A stretch of DNA of 64,000 nt from Deinandra increscens subsp. villosa (GCA_039602395.1 JBCNJP010000006.1:16108952-16172951), one strand, 5' to 3'. Numbered from the stretch's first letter, positions 44,789-56,800 are shown. Notes: generated by a model not told the origin, from the sequence alone. A program made the numbers and translations.

Positions 44789-44954
44789 AGTTTTCATTAA
44801 TCGCAAGCTTTCACATTATCTGTTTACGATTTCTATTTACTCAAGGGGGTTTACGATCTGAATTAAAAGCTTCTTAGTAGGTGTTCTTCATTCAAGATTC
44901 AATCTTTCTCATAGATTGAATCTATTCTTCTACTATTTTCTTGAATCGATCTCT

Positions 44955-44975
44955 CACGAGGATTCCGCACTCGTG
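44955..44975 (+). promoter_or_regulatory. C2 U5 stem-loop, loop GATTCCGCA
   Basis: CACGAG (44955-44960) pairs perfectly with CTCGTG (44970-44975) around the loop 44961-44969. A second short stem lies outside a three-base mismatch. It lies 49 bases from the LTR end. Confidence 0.65.
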
Positions 44976-45020
44976 TCTGATTAGTATATCGTGTGTTTGG
45001 GATATATCCGGACCTACAAT

Positions 45021-45034
45021 TGGTATCAGAGCCA
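45021..45034 (+). other. C2 PBS (tRNA-iMet)
   Basis: TGGTATCAGAGCCA two bases after the LTR, as in C1. Confidence 0.95.
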
Positions 45035-45536
45035 AGAATCTTAGATTCGAGGCTCTCACGATATTGATTCAAGTGTTTTCTGGGTTTTTGTTCGAGTTTT
45101 GTTGAAGATTCGAAGGTTTCTGGGAGTTTACGATTTCTGCTTGCTGCTGTTCTTCGTGTTTTCTGGAGTTTACGATACAGTTTTCTGGGTTTCTTCGGTG
45201 TTCACGATCATTTCAGTTGAAGATCTTCATCTTTTGGGAGTTTACGACTGTACTTGCAAGTCGTAATCAGGTTTACGACTATTTCAAATCGCAAACGGTG
45301 TTTACGACATTCTCGGATCGAAATCAAGAGTTTACGACTTTGGGGTCGTAATCATTCAATCGTAATCAGGTTTACGATTATCTTAAGGCGGTATCGGAGT
45401 TTACGATTATTGGTCTTATCGGAAACTCAGTTCTCGATCATAATCAGGCGATATCGATCGTAATCGAGGACTTGTTATCGTAATCAGAATTTTTAATCGT
45501 GTGGACTTTAGTTTTTAAGTTTCCTAAACTATTACA
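45035..45536 (+). other. C2 leader with TTACGA/TCGTAA array
   Basis: Untranslated leader. TTACGA and TCGTAA words alternate from about 45125 to 45500, as in C1. Short ORFs here arise from the repeats. Confidence 0.8.
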
Positions 45537-47895
45537 ATGGACTTTGAACCAAGTATGTACCAGAAATTGGATTTTGAGATCGGATCTATCACTCGTCCAC
45601 CTAGGCTAACTTCGGCGGATAACTTTTTGGAGTGGAAGTACAGGTTTGAAAACCATTTGAAGAGTGTTGACTTGAGATTGTGGAGAGCGGTAATTAATGG
45701 ACCACACATACCTACTCATGAAGAAGGAGCTAAAGCAGGAAAGGCTAAGACTGAAGAAGAGTTTGAAGATGAGGACTGGGAAAGGTGTAACAAGGCTGAG
45801 AGGGCGTTTGCAATTATGACCATGGCACTAACACCTGACATTGCTCAAGGATTTAAGCATTGCAAGACGGCAAAGGAACTCTGGAATGCATTGATTGTTG
45901 CCTATGAGGGAAATCCGGACATTAAGGCAAGTCGAAAGCAAATGTTGAAGCAGAAATTCAATTTGTTCAACCATATCCAAGGTGAATCGTTTGAAGCGCA
46001 AGTGCAAAGGTTTGTATCTCTGATGGCAGAAATGTCAAGTTATGGTGTGGAGCCGGATTTGGAAGACAAGAATTTGAAGCTGCTGAACAGTTTACCAAAG
46101 TCATGGAACACCAATATCTCAATCATTAAGGACAACAACAAATTGAGTGAGCTGTCTCTTGATGAAATGATCAACAAGTTGAAGTCCAAGCTTATTGATG
46201 ACAAGCAACGAGAGTTGAATCACATAAGCTCTCTTAGTTTAGCTGGGAAACTGAATCAAGCTTTGTTGTCGGAAGAAGTAGATGTGAAGCAGAAAGGAAA
46301 GTCTGTTGGAGGTGGATCAAGTTCTGTGACTAAAGCGAATGCATTTGTAGCACAACCTCAATCTAGTTCGAGTGGAGGTGACAATTCTGAGGCTGCCAAT
46401 GATCCCAATTTTGCACTTGGTATGGGATTCATGAACAACTATCATGCTTTAGTGGCCGGAACCTTAATCCCAACTGAGATCCTATCTGGGGAGCTGAATC
46501 AGATTAATCCAGAGGATGTGGAGATGTTGGATGTCTCTTGGCAGATGGCTATGGCTGTGTTCAGGGCTAAGAAGTTCATGACGACTACAGGGAGAAATGT
46601 ATGGAAGGATCAAGACAAGATCAGAATGGGGTTTGATAAAACCAAGCTTAGGTGCTACAATTGTGATGAATATGGGCATTTTGCAAGAGAGTGTAGCAAG
46701 CCAAGGAAGGAGAAAGCAGAGATAAAGAAACCAGCTGATGGGAAGGCAAAGGCAGAAGCAGGTGCATTGATTGTGCAGGAAGGAGGAGGCTATGATTGGA
46801 CGTCTCAAATGAAAGATCTGAGCCTGACACATGCTATGATGACTGCTATGGATGATGATGATGAAGAAGAACATGCTTTTGTCGTGACTGAAGATGAACC
46901 TGAGGAGAATGAAGCTATGGCAGCTGACCACACCAAGGTATGTTCTAACCCTGTTTGTGATCGTATAATTACTGGTCTTAGACAATTTTGCAAAAATTTT
47001 CAATTAGAATTGTTTGAGGTAAAATGTGAAAGAAGCTCATTTAAGGGTAGATGGCAAAAGAACGAAGAAAAGGTTAAAGCCCAGAAATTAGACATAGTGA
47101 AATATAAGAAACTTGCAACTGAGAATGCTTATCTGTATGATAATGCTAAGTTAGAAATAGCAGAACTTACTAAGCAAATAGATGAACTTAAGCATAAAAA
47201 CAATGAGTTGCAGGTTAAGCTTGATATAAATCTTATGAGAAGCAAAAGAATGTTACAGGCTAGTAAATCTCTGGACACATGCATTACTGAGGTTAGAATA
47301 GGTAAGGACAAAGGTGGAATAGGAATTAGCTTTGCAAACAAGAACATTGTTCCTCAAGATAAAACCAGAGATGTAATAGGAATGATTTTAGAGGAGGATC
47401 AGATAGATAGATCTGCATCGGAAATGCATGAGGAAGGACCTCCTTTAGATAGTGTCTTGGTTGGAGTGAAGCCTTTGACAGAAGAGGAATTGGAAAATGA
47501 AAAACACATGACTTATGGGTTGGGTAATAAGGATAGAGTGATGACAGACGCGTGTGAAGCAGGACCATCAAATACTTCTCTGAATAACTGTGTGAGTTCT
47601 TCTGATGTATCTATTTATTGTGCAGATGAAGTAGAAATCAAAGACATTTCGAAGAAGGATGTCGAATGTCAGAGAGTGGAAGAGAGTCACGTGTCTAGTA
47701 GTTCTAGTAGCTCTAGTTTATGTTTACCTAAGGATGATGTAATGGCACTTGTGTCAGAACTAGAGACATCCAAGTCAAAACAAGTAGTTGCGTCGTTGTT
47801 AAAAAATGTTTCTGAATCAAATGAAAAAGTGTCTGGTTTTAAAATTCGTGTGCCTAACACAAAAATAGGTCGTGAGACTAAGCCCAAAGACTTTG
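45537..47895 (+). CDS. gag: C2 gag (open, truncated by C3)
   Basis: The longest intact gag of the window. Start ATG at 45537 (MDFEPSMYQKLDFEIG). Residues 1 to about 250 form a UBN2-type capsid region. The CCHC knuckle CYNCDEYGHFAREC is at about residues 373-386. Lys/Glu-rich coiled-coil-like sequence runs over about residues 500-590. Ser-rich clusters lie near residue 720. Gag packages element RNA in cytoplasmic particles, and the knuckle binds RNA. The frame is natural to about residue 786. The last 22 codons of the open frame (to 47963) come from the C3 LTR. Comparison with C1 shows that a second knuckle should follow. Confidence 0.88.
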
Positions 47896-48235
47896 TGTTG
47901 GTACATGATATGTGGCAACGGGCTGGATCAGATAGAGTTTTGAAGACAAAAGTTTCAACCTAGTTTTGTGTTGGCCGAACCCAAGGTTCGGTGGCTCCGA
48001 ACTCTGGCCAAACTCCAGGTTCGGAGGTCGTGTTTTGGCAGCTTATAAATAGGTTGTTTGTCTTGTAATTTACGAGTTTTTGAGAGAGCTTGTGTGTGAG
48101 AACTAGTGTGTTTTGTACTCTGAGTCTCTTGTAACTGTGATATTAGTTAATGAGAGATTGAGTAGTTTATTTACACCGTTGTTCTTGTTATCATTTACGT
48201 AATTGATGTCGAACTGAACCGATCCACACGCTCCA
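47896..48235 (+). mobile_element. C3 5' LTR (about 340 bp)
   Basis: Starts TGTTGGTACATG and probably ends CTCCA. TATA box at about 48033-48042 (cttataaatagg). Upstream, GTTCGG and CCGAAC words alternate (47970-48030). The spacer to the PBS is eleven bases instead of two, so the 3' end of the LTR is uncertain. No TTCCGCA loop is present. Confidence 0.6.
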
Positions 48236-48798
48236 GCGTTTTTAAGTGGTATCAGAACTATCTGGTTAAGTTTTGTTCGATTTGATTCAATTCGTGTGTC
48301 ACAAAGCTCGTTTTTCATCTTCGTTTCTCAAAAATCTCGTCTAAAACACCATGCTTTACGTTCAAAATGCTTGTTTTTGCTCGTTTTCGTTAGTTTGAGT
48401 ATCCACAGATCGAGAGGTGTTGAATTTTGTGAGTTTTTCCGAAACTTTTTGGTTTCTCGCGTTCGGCCGAACTCCACGTTCGGTGTAACTGCTCCGAACT
48501 CCAGGTTCGGAGTACACTCGGCATAACCGCTCCGAACGTCAGGTTCGGAGTAAGTTCGGGGAAGTTCGGTGAAAGTTCAGAGCTCGTTCGGTGAGCATTC
48601 GGACTAGATTTCTCGTTCGGTAAGAGTTCGGACTAGGATCGGAGGGTCTTCGGAGTTATCGTGGTTCGGTGAGAGATCAGAGGTAGTTCGGTGTAGTTCG
48701 GACTGTATTTCTGAGTTCGGACCTAGTTCGGAGGAAGCTCGGAGGGTATAGTAGGTTCGGACCAAGTTCGGACAAATCAGAATTTTTCAATTTCAATC
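48236..48798 (+). other. C3 PBS and leader with GTTCGG/CCGAAC array
   Basis: TGGTATCAGAAC at 48247-48258 is a PBS with one change. From about 48460 to 48775 GTTCGG or CCGAAC recurs roughly every 15-25 bases, in both orientations. Confidence 0.75.
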
Positions 48799-49061
48799 AT
48801 GTCGGACTATAACGCGTTTGCGGCTATTCAAACGCAGATGCAAACTTTACTCAATTATGACAATGAAATTGGAACAACTCAGAAAGTTCCAAAGTTGCTT
48901 AAATTTGAAGATTATGCAAACTGGAAGAAACGATTTGAGGCATATATCGGAACAACGGATCCAGATCTATGGATTGCTATGGATACACCATATGTGTATC
49001 CTGTTGGCGTTAATAATGTTCGCATTATGCAGCGAAATTTGGATCTCACACAGAAAGCTGA
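48799..49061 (+). pseudogene. gag: C3 gag, N-terminal 87 codons before gap
   Basis: ATG at 48799. Words KVPKLLKFEDYANWKKRFE and DLWIAMD are typical of the N-terminal capsid region of plant Copia gag. It is cut by the gap, so intactness is unknown. Confidence 0.75.
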
Positions 49062-49561
49062 NNNNNNNNNNNNNNNNNNNNNNNNNNNNNNNNNNNNNNN
49101 NNNNNNNNNNNNNNNNNNNNNNNNNNNNNNNNNNNNNNNNNNNNNNNNNNNNNNNNNNNNNNNNNNNNNNNNNNNNNNNNNNNNNNNNNNNNNNNNNNNN
49201 NNNNNNNNNNNNNNNNNNNNNNNNNNNNNNNNNNNNNNNNNNNNNNNNNNNNNNNNNNNNNNNNNNNNNNNNNNNNNNNNNNNNNNNNNNNNNNNNNNNN
49301 NNNNNNNNNNNNNNNNNNNNNNNNNNNNNNNNNNNNNNNNNNNNNNNNNNNNNNNNNNNNNNNNNNNNNNNNNNNNNNNNNNNNNNNNNNNNNNNNNNNN
49401 NNNNNNNNNNNNNNNNNNNNNNNNNNNNNNNNNNNNNNNNNNNNNNNNNNNNNNNNNNNNNNNNNNNNNNNNNNNNNNNNNNNNNNNNNNNNNNNNNNNN
49501 NNNNNNNNNNNNNNNNNNNNNNNNNNNNNNNNNNNNNNNNNNNNNNNNNNNNNNNNNNNNN
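49062..49561. other. assembly gap (500 N)
   Basis: Exactly 500 N. A plus-strand gag enters from the left and a minus-strand gag of another family emerges on the right, so relative orientation across the gap is not proven. Confidence 0.98.
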
Positions 49562-51039
49562 CTTTTGGTTTGAAGGTACAGTCTTTGCTGCTGGCCTAGC
49601 ATGTATCTTTGCCTGTGCGGGTGGTGATGTAGACTTTTGCACCTTGGAATTTGAAGGTCCAAATTTAGGTTTTGGGCCAACATGTGTTTGGCCCAATGGG
49701 ACAGTCTTTTGTTGGACCTTCTTCGGATAGTACGGCTCATAGGGACGGTGCAAACAGTTTCTTGCCATGTGTCCTGGTTGGCCACACACATGGCAGGATT
49801 GTTTCTTTGGATACACGGGAGCCTGTTGTTGGTTACGCCCAGTGGAAATCCAAGTTGGCTTTGAAGCGTTTTTATGGATCCAAAGGGCTTTACCATGGGG
49901 CTTTGTGGTCAGAGTATACTCCCGTCATATCGGCTGGACCTGATCATATGCAGAGTTAACTTCTGGGTACGGGACAAAGTCATGAGGTTTTGTGTCCCGT
50001 ACTTTCTGCACATTGGGAGTAGGATAATTAACCTTATCCTCAGAAATTTTCACACCTCCTGTGGGTTTGGGACCATTAACCTGCGGTCCCTTACCCCTTC
50101 TCAAAATTTTAACAGTTCTAAGGGGTTTCACAGGTTTTAAATCACATTTACCAAAATTAAACACACCACATTCAGAAAGTTTATCACACACATCAGACTC
50201 TGCAGTTTTTGACTCAAACTTAACAAAAGTTTCAGGTTTCTCAAAATCACAATTTTTAAAGAAAAAATCAACTTCAGACTTCATGGGACTCTTAGTGGAC
50301 TCCTTGGAATTTACTACCCCTGCTTCATTATTACCTTTATCTGCACAAGAAGTAAAAGTATTAGTACGGTTAGAAACAGGAGCAGAAATTTTAATGGAAC
50401 AGGCGGCCAGTTTCTTTTCTATCTCAGCCTTGGCTTCTAAGGAGGTCTTAGAGCACTCATAATCTGAGATCATTTCATGCATCAATGGCATCGGTACTGT
50501 ATGAGTGGATTTTTCATCTTTAATCTCAGTACCGAGACCCAAACCAGAGTTGGCTTTTAGATGTCGCATTCTAGCATCTGTGTTATAAAACAGAGAACTA
50601 GCCTTCATCATTTCAGACACAATTTTATCATTGCGCTCAACTTTGGTTTGTGATGTTTCTAATTTACCTTTGAGTTGTTCAAGTTCAGATTTTAATGTGA
50701 CAATCTCGTCATTAGCAATTTTAAGATATGTGGTTTTGTCACTCAAATCCCTTTGAAGGTTTTTTATGTCGACTTTGGCAGCTTCTAGTTTTTCATTTAA
50801 GGATTTAGTTCTACCTTTGTATTCTCTCCAGTCTTTATCAGATAGCTCACGATTTAATGTTTCATTGGAAAACTTACGTTGCCATTCTTGAGATTCATTA
50901 AGTATAGTTTGACATTTAGGATTATGACATACCCCAGAGCTGCTGGTTGAGGGTCCTGGAGTTATGTCTGCCATGAATGCATGATGGAGTGCTGCAGCAG
51001 CTTCTTTATGAACATCTTCTTCAGCTAACAGGGCTACAT
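49562..51039 (-). pseudogene. gag: C4 gag, C-terminal part with second knuckle
   Basis: Continues the gag from 51040 in another frame because one base is missing near 51040. A long Lys/Glu-rich coiled-coil-like stretch (about 50900-50600) and an acidic/Ser-rich part follow. A TGA at 49925-49927 interrupts the frame. The knuckle CHVCGQPGHMARNC followed by HRPYEPYY lies near 49795-49735. It ends in the gap. Confidence 0.85.
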
Positions 51040-52323
51040 GATCCAGTCATATCCTAGTGTGTGCTGAACTACCAGTGCCTTGTCATTCTTTCCAGACTCT
51101 TTCTTCATGCTTTCACCTCTGTTGTCGATCTTCCTTTCTCTATCAACCCTTGGTTTGGTGCATTCCCTTGCATAATGCCCGTACTCGTTGCAATTGTAGC
51201 ACCTCAGATTTGCTTTATTGAAATTCAGCTTTATTCCTTTGCCACCATTCCAGTCCTTCTGTCCCGTCTTCGCCATGAACTGCCTAGCACGCAGGGCAGA
51301 CATTCCCATCTGGTAAGATATATCCATGTGCTCCAGATCATCAGGGTTTACTTGATTCACATCATCAGGCGATAGATCCGTGGGAAGAAGTGAGCCTGCT
51401 ACGAGTGCCTGATAGCAACTCATAATTCCTACCCCAAGGGCAAAGCCATGATCTTTAGTCAAAGCATTAACATCTAGTGAAACAACATTTGATGTTCCAG
51501 ATGAACTCGAACCAGTGGCTTGAGAAATGAATCCCAGTGGAGTGGACGGTGGATTGTTTGGAGCTACAGCAGGCTGAGAGATGAAAGCTTGATTCATTTG
51601 ATTCATTGATGCCCCGTTGCCAAGTTTTCTTGCCCTCTTCTGTTTCTTCTTTTCGTAAGCTCTAATGGTAGACATGAGCTCACTTAGGGGTGATGTGGAC
51701 ATTTGCACCGTCTTTTCAATCAGCTCAATGGTGCTGTCCCAATTTGGCGGCAGTGAGTTGACCAGCTTTCTGTTGACCTCCACTTGTGTATACGTGACTC
51801 CAGCATCTTTCATTCCAGTGACTATCTTGATGAAGCGTTGAAGCTGAGTCTCAATATTCTCACCCGGGATGTAGCTGAACTCTTTAAGCTGTTCTCTTAG
51901 ATTTTCTCTTCGTGATTCCTTCATGTCATCATTTCCCTCGTAAGCAGCCACAAGAGCATCCCAAAGAGTCTTAGCGGAGGTGTACTCTTTGAAAGCTTCA
52001 GCAACTTCAGGAGAAAGGGCCATGGTTAGAGCGGCCAGTGCCTTTCTATCTCTTTCCACCTTTTCCCAGTCTTCATCAAGCCATTCAGTTTTAGCTTTAG
52101 GAATAGGCGGCTGACCCTGGGCGCCAGCAGTTGATGGGACAAAGTCTCCCACCTCGATCGAACGCATGATCTTGGCATCATGGTAATTGATGTAGTTGAC
52201 AAAACGATATTTCCAGCTCATGAAATCCTTGCCAGACAACAGACGGGGTGGTCTGGCATTTGTTCCGATTTTGGCATCCATTTCAAGAGTGGGACTCGAC
52301 AAGGTAGGCATGTCAAACGCCAT
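51040..52323 (-). pseudogene. gag: C4 gag, N-terminal part with first knuckle
   Basis: I place the start at 52323 (MAFDMPTLSS). The open frame extends to 52635, but that extra part is translated leader repeat. UBN2-type capsid region (words ARPPRLLSGKDFMSWKYRF and ALVAAYEGNDD). CCHC knuckle CYNCNEYGHYAREC near 51200-51160. Ends at a TAG caused by the single-base deletion. Confidence 0.85.
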
Positions 52324-52921
52324 TGCAGCAAGATTTTCTTTAAACAAATGGATCGAGAAGGGTTTTTCGGTCGAAAGCTGCTTGATCGAAAAGTACTTTT
52401 TGATCGGAAAGCTGCTGGTCGAAAAGTTTTGGGCGATCGAAAAGTGAGAGATGGATCGAAAAGTCACTGAGGGGACTTTCCATTCGAAGAGTTCAGAGGA
52501 TCGAAAAGTCACAGGGGACTTTTCGATCAAGGAGGCAGATCGAGAAGTCTCGAGGGGACTTCTCGACTGAGATGAAACGGACCGAAAAGTCTCTGAGGGA
52601 CTTTTCGATTGATGATGCTGATCGAGAAGTCTCAAGGGGACTTCTCGATTGAGAGCTTCTGGTCAAAAATTCACAGGAGAGGACTTTTCGACTGGTATTG
52701 CCTGATCGAAAAGCCACAAAGGGGGCTTTCTCGATCCACAGAATGCGACAGAACAGGGTTTTTCGATCAGAGGCCTGATCGAAAAGTACTGGTAGGGTCG
52801 AAACCTACAAAAACAAACAATCTTCCAACCATGCTACTGCGAAAACACCACAAAACTCAAACGGTTAGTTAATAAAAACTTGAATCGGATATCGCGAGAG
52901 CCTCGAAACTTGCATTTCTTG
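52324..52921 (-). other. C4 leader with GATCGAAAAG/CTTTTCGATC array
   Basis: From about 52350 to 52800 the ten-base word gatcgaaaag and its reverse complement cttttcgatc (and variants gatcgagaag/cttctcgat) recur about twenty times in both orientations. They pair well with each other. Confidence 0.8.
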
Positions 52922-52933
52922 GCTCTGATACCA
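52922..52933 (-). other. C4 PBS (tRNA-iMet)
   Basis: TGGTATCAGAGC on the minus strand, two bases from the LTR end at 52936. Confidence 0.93.
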
Positions 52934-52935
52934 AT

Positions 52936-53213
52936 TGTAATGATCAAAACGTCCCTCAGGCGATATCAAAGACTAGTAAAACCGTGCGGAATCCGGTTTT
53001 AGCTAGATGATTCAAGAATAATCAATCTAATCGATAATAAACAAATAGAAAAGCAATAAAGATCACACCAACCAATTGTAAACACTTGAAGAATTCGATT
53101 GCAACACCCTTGATTAAAGCCAAATCCTTAATGAGAATTCGGTACACTGGAAATCGCCAAAAACACCTTGAAGCAAATCAACCCTAATTACATATTAAAG
53201 CTATTTATATATA
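52936..53213 (-). mobile_element. C4 5' LTR, truncated (R-U5 and TATA only)
   Basis: Minus strand ends CGTTTTGATCATTACA at 52936. TATA-like TATATAAATAG at 53201-53213 is the last recognisable LTR sequence. Upstream of it the satellite starts at once, so U3 is missing. Confidence 0.8.
52973..53006 (-). promoter_or_regulatory. C4 U5 stem-loop, loop GATTCCGCA
   Basis: Twelve pairs with one bulged base (52973-52984 with 52994-53006) around loop 52985-52993. It lies 49 bases from the LTR end and is the strongest example of this structure here. Confidence 0.7.
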
Positions 53214-53829
53214 GGTGTTCTTAGGGGAAATGAGGGTCAGTTGGGACCAATGAGTCCCAATAAGGTGTGTATGTAACCAATAAGTTGTGTTTAGGAACGT
53301 TGATGCCCCAGTAATGTGTGTTTAGGGGAAATGAGGGTCAGTTGGGATCAATGAGTCCCAATAAGGTGTGTATTTAACCAATAAGTTGTGTTTAGGAACA
53401 ACGATATCTCAATAAGTTGTGTTTATGGGCAATGAGTGTCAGTTGGGACCAATGAGTCCGAATAAGGTGTGTATATAAACAATAAGCATGTTTAGGACTA
53501 ATGATGGCCCAATAAGGTGTGTTTAGGGGCAATGAGGGTTAGTTGGGAGCAATGAGTCCCAATAAATTGTGTATATAACCAATAAGCATGTTTAGGAAAA
53601 TTGATGGCCCAATAAAATGTGTTTAGGGTAAATGACGGTCAGTTGGGACAAATGAGTCCCAATAAGGTGTGCATGTAACCAAAAATTTGTGTTTAGGACC
53701 AATGATGGTCCAATAAGGTGTGTTTAGGGGCAATGAGCGTTAGTTGGGACCAATGAGTCTTAATAAGGTTTGTATGTAACCAATAAGTTGTGTTCAGGAC
53801 TAATGATGGCCCAAGCCAGTTGAGTTTAG

Positions 53830-56800
53830 GGGCAATGAGGGTCAGTTAGGACCAATGAGTCCCAATAAGGTGTGTATATAACAAATAAGCATGTTTAGGA
53901 CCAATGATGGCCCAATAAGGTGTGTTTAGGGGAAATAAGGGTCAGTTGGGACCAATGAGTCCCAATAAGATGTCTATGTAACCAATACGTTTTGTTTAGG
54001 ACAAATGATGGCCAAATAAGGTGGGTCTAGGGGCAATGAGGGTCAGTTGGAACCAATGAGTCCTAATAAGGTGAGTAAGTAACCATTAAGTTTTGTTTAG
54101 GACCAATGATGGTCCAATAAGGTATATTTGGGGGATATGTGGGTCAGTTGGGACCAATGAGTCCCAATAAGGTGTGTATGTTACCAATAAGTTGTGTTTA
54201 GGACCAATGATGGCCCAATAAGTTGTGTTTAGGGGAAATGAGTGTCAGTTGGGACCAATGAGTCCCAATAAGGTGTGTATGTAACCAATAAGTTGTGTTT
54301 AGGACCAATGATGGCCTAATAAGGTGTGTTTAGGGGAAATAGGGTCAGTTGGGACCAATGAGTCCCAATATGGTGAAAATGTAACCAATAAGTTTTGTTT
54401 AGGACCAATGATGGCCCAATAAGGTGTTCTTAGGAGAAATGAGGGTCATTTGGGACCAATGAGTCCCAATAAGATGTGTATGTAACCAATAAGTTGTGTT
54501 TAGGAATAATGATGGGTCAATAATATGTGTTTAGGGGAAAAGAGGTTCAGTTGGGACCAATGAGTCACAATAAGGCGTATATGTAACCTATAAGTTGTGT
54601 TTAGGAACAATGATCTCTCAATAAGTTGTGTTTATGGGCAATGAGTGTCAGTTGGGACCAATGAGTCCGAATAAGGTGTGTATATAACCAATAAGCATGT
54701 TTAGGACTAATGATGGCCCAATAAGGTATGTTTAGGGGCAATGAGGGTTAGTTGGGAGCAATGAGTCCCAATAAATTGTGTATATAACCAATAAGCATGT
54801 TTAGGAAAATTGATGGCCCAATAATGTGTGTTTAGGGGAAATGAGGGTCAGTTGAGACAAATGAGTCCCAATAAGGTGTGTATGTAACCAAAAATTTGTG
54901 TTTAGGACCAATGATGGCCCAATAAGTTGTGTTTAGGGGCAATGAGGGTTAGTTGGGACCAATGAGTCCCAATAAGGTGTGTATGTAACCAATAAGTTGT
55001 GTTCAGGACTAATGATGGCCTAATAAGTTGTGTTTAGGGGCAATGAGGGTCAGTTAGGACCAATGAGTCCCAATAAGGTGTGTATATAACAAATAAGCAT
55101 GTTTAGGACCAATGACGGCCCAATTAGGTGTGTTTAGGGGAAATAAGGGTCAGTTGGGACCAATGAGTCCCAATAAGATGTCTATGTAACGAATACGTTT
55201 TGTTTAGGACAAATGATGGCCTAATAAGGTGGGTCTAGGGGCAATGAGGGTCAGTTGGGACCAATGAGTCCCAATAAGGTGTGTAATAACCAATAAATTT
55301 TGTTTAGGACCAATGATGGTCCAATAAGGTGTGTTTAGGGGATATGAGGGTCAGTTGGGACCAATGAGTCCCAATAAGGTGTGTATGTAACCAATAATTT
55401 GTGTTTAAGACCAATGATGGCCCAATAAGGTGTGTTTAGGGGGAAATGAGGGTTAGTTGAGATCAATGAGTCCCAATAAGGTGTGTATTAAACCAATAAG
55501 TTGTGTTTATGAACAATGATGGCCCAATAATATGTGTTTAGGGGAAATGAGGGTCAGTTGGGACCAATGAGTCACAATAAGGCGTATATGTAACCTATAA
55601 GTTGTGTTTAGGAACAATGATATCTCAATAAGTTGTGTTTATGGGCAATAAGTGTCAGTTGGGACCAATGAGTCCGAATAGGGTGTGTATATAACCAATA
55701 AGCATGTTTAGGACTAATGATGGCCCAATAAGGTGAGTTTAGAGGTAATGAGGGTTAGTTGGGACCACTGAGTCCCAATAAATTGTGTATATAACCAATA
55801 AGCATGTTTAGGAAAATTGATGGCCCAATAATGTGTGTTTAGGGGAAATGAGGGTCAGTTAGGACCAATGAGTCCCAATAAATTGTGTATATAACCAATA
55901 AGAATGTTTAGGAAAAATGATGGCCCAATAATGTGTGTTTAGGGGAAATGAGGGTCAGTTGGGACAAACGAGTCCCAATAAGGTGTGTATGTAACCAAAA
56001 ATTGGTGTTTAGGACCAATGATGGCCCAATAAGGTGTGTTTAGGGGCAATGAGGGTTAGTTGGGACCAATGAGTCCCAATAAGGTGTGTATGTAACCAAT
56101 AAGTTGTGTTCAGGACTAATGATGGCCTAATAAGTTGTGTTTAGGGGTAATGAGGGTCAGTTAGGACCAATTAGTCCCAATAAGGTGTGTATAAAACAAA
56201 TAAGCATGTTTAGGACCAATGATGGCCCAATAAGGTGTGTTTAGTGGAAATAAGGGTCAGTTAGGACCAATGAGTCCCAATAAGGTGTGTATATAACCAA
56301 TAAGTTGTGTTTAGGAACAATGATGGCCCAATAATGTGTGCTTAGGGGGAAATGAGGGTCAGTTGAAATCAATGAGTCCCAATAAGGTGTGTATTAAACC
56401 AATAAGTTGTGTTTATGAACAATGATGGCTTAATAATATGTGTTTAGGGGAAATGAGGGTCAGTTGGGACCAATGAGTCACAATAAGGCGTATATGTAAC
56501 CTATAAGTTGTGTTTAGGAACAATGATATCTCAATAAGTTGTGTTTTTGGGCAATAAGTGTCAGTTGGGACCAATGAGTCCGAATAGGGTGTGTATATAA
56601 CCAATAAGCATGTTTAGGACTAATGATGGCCTAATAAGGTGTGTTTAGAGGTAATGAGGGTTAGTTGGGACCAATGAGTCCCAATAAATTGTGTATATAA
56701 CGAATAAGCATGTTTAGGAAAATTGATGGCCCAATAATGTTTGTTTAGGGGAAATGAGGGTCAGTTGGGACCAATGAGTCCCAATAAATTGTGTATATAA

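Larger units (their letters stand above)
44634..45018 (+). mobile_element. C2 5' LTR (385 bp)
   Basis: Starts TGTTGGGCTAG, ends GGACCTACA. It shares blocks with the C1 LTR, but the U3 is shorter and diverged. Confidence 0.92.
44634..47895 (+). mobile_element. C2: Sirevirus-like Copia element, 5' half
   Basis: Same family as C1. Inserted into the E gag after cttcc (44629-44633). It has a 5' LTR, PBS, leader and an almost complete open gag, and is then interrupted by C3 at 47896. The pol part and 3' LTR are not seen. Confidence 0.9.
47896..49061 (+). mobile_element. C3: Copia element, 5' end only
   Basis: Inserted in the C2 gag after ctttg (47891-47895), where C1 continues uninterrupted. It has an LTR, PBS-like site, leader and the first codons of gag, and then a 500-N gap. 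Confidence 0.78.
49562..53213 (-). mobile_element. C4: Sirevirus-like Copia element, 5' part
   Basis: Minus orientation: truncated 5' LTR, PBS, leader and long gag, up to the gap. No pol is visible. The LTR is cut by satellite just upstream of its TATA box. Confidence 0.85.

Noticed and set aside
52324..52635. N-terminal extension of the C4 gag frame (Ser/Arg-rich repeats)
   Set aside because: It is the leader repeat array read through; homologous gag proteins begin near 52323.
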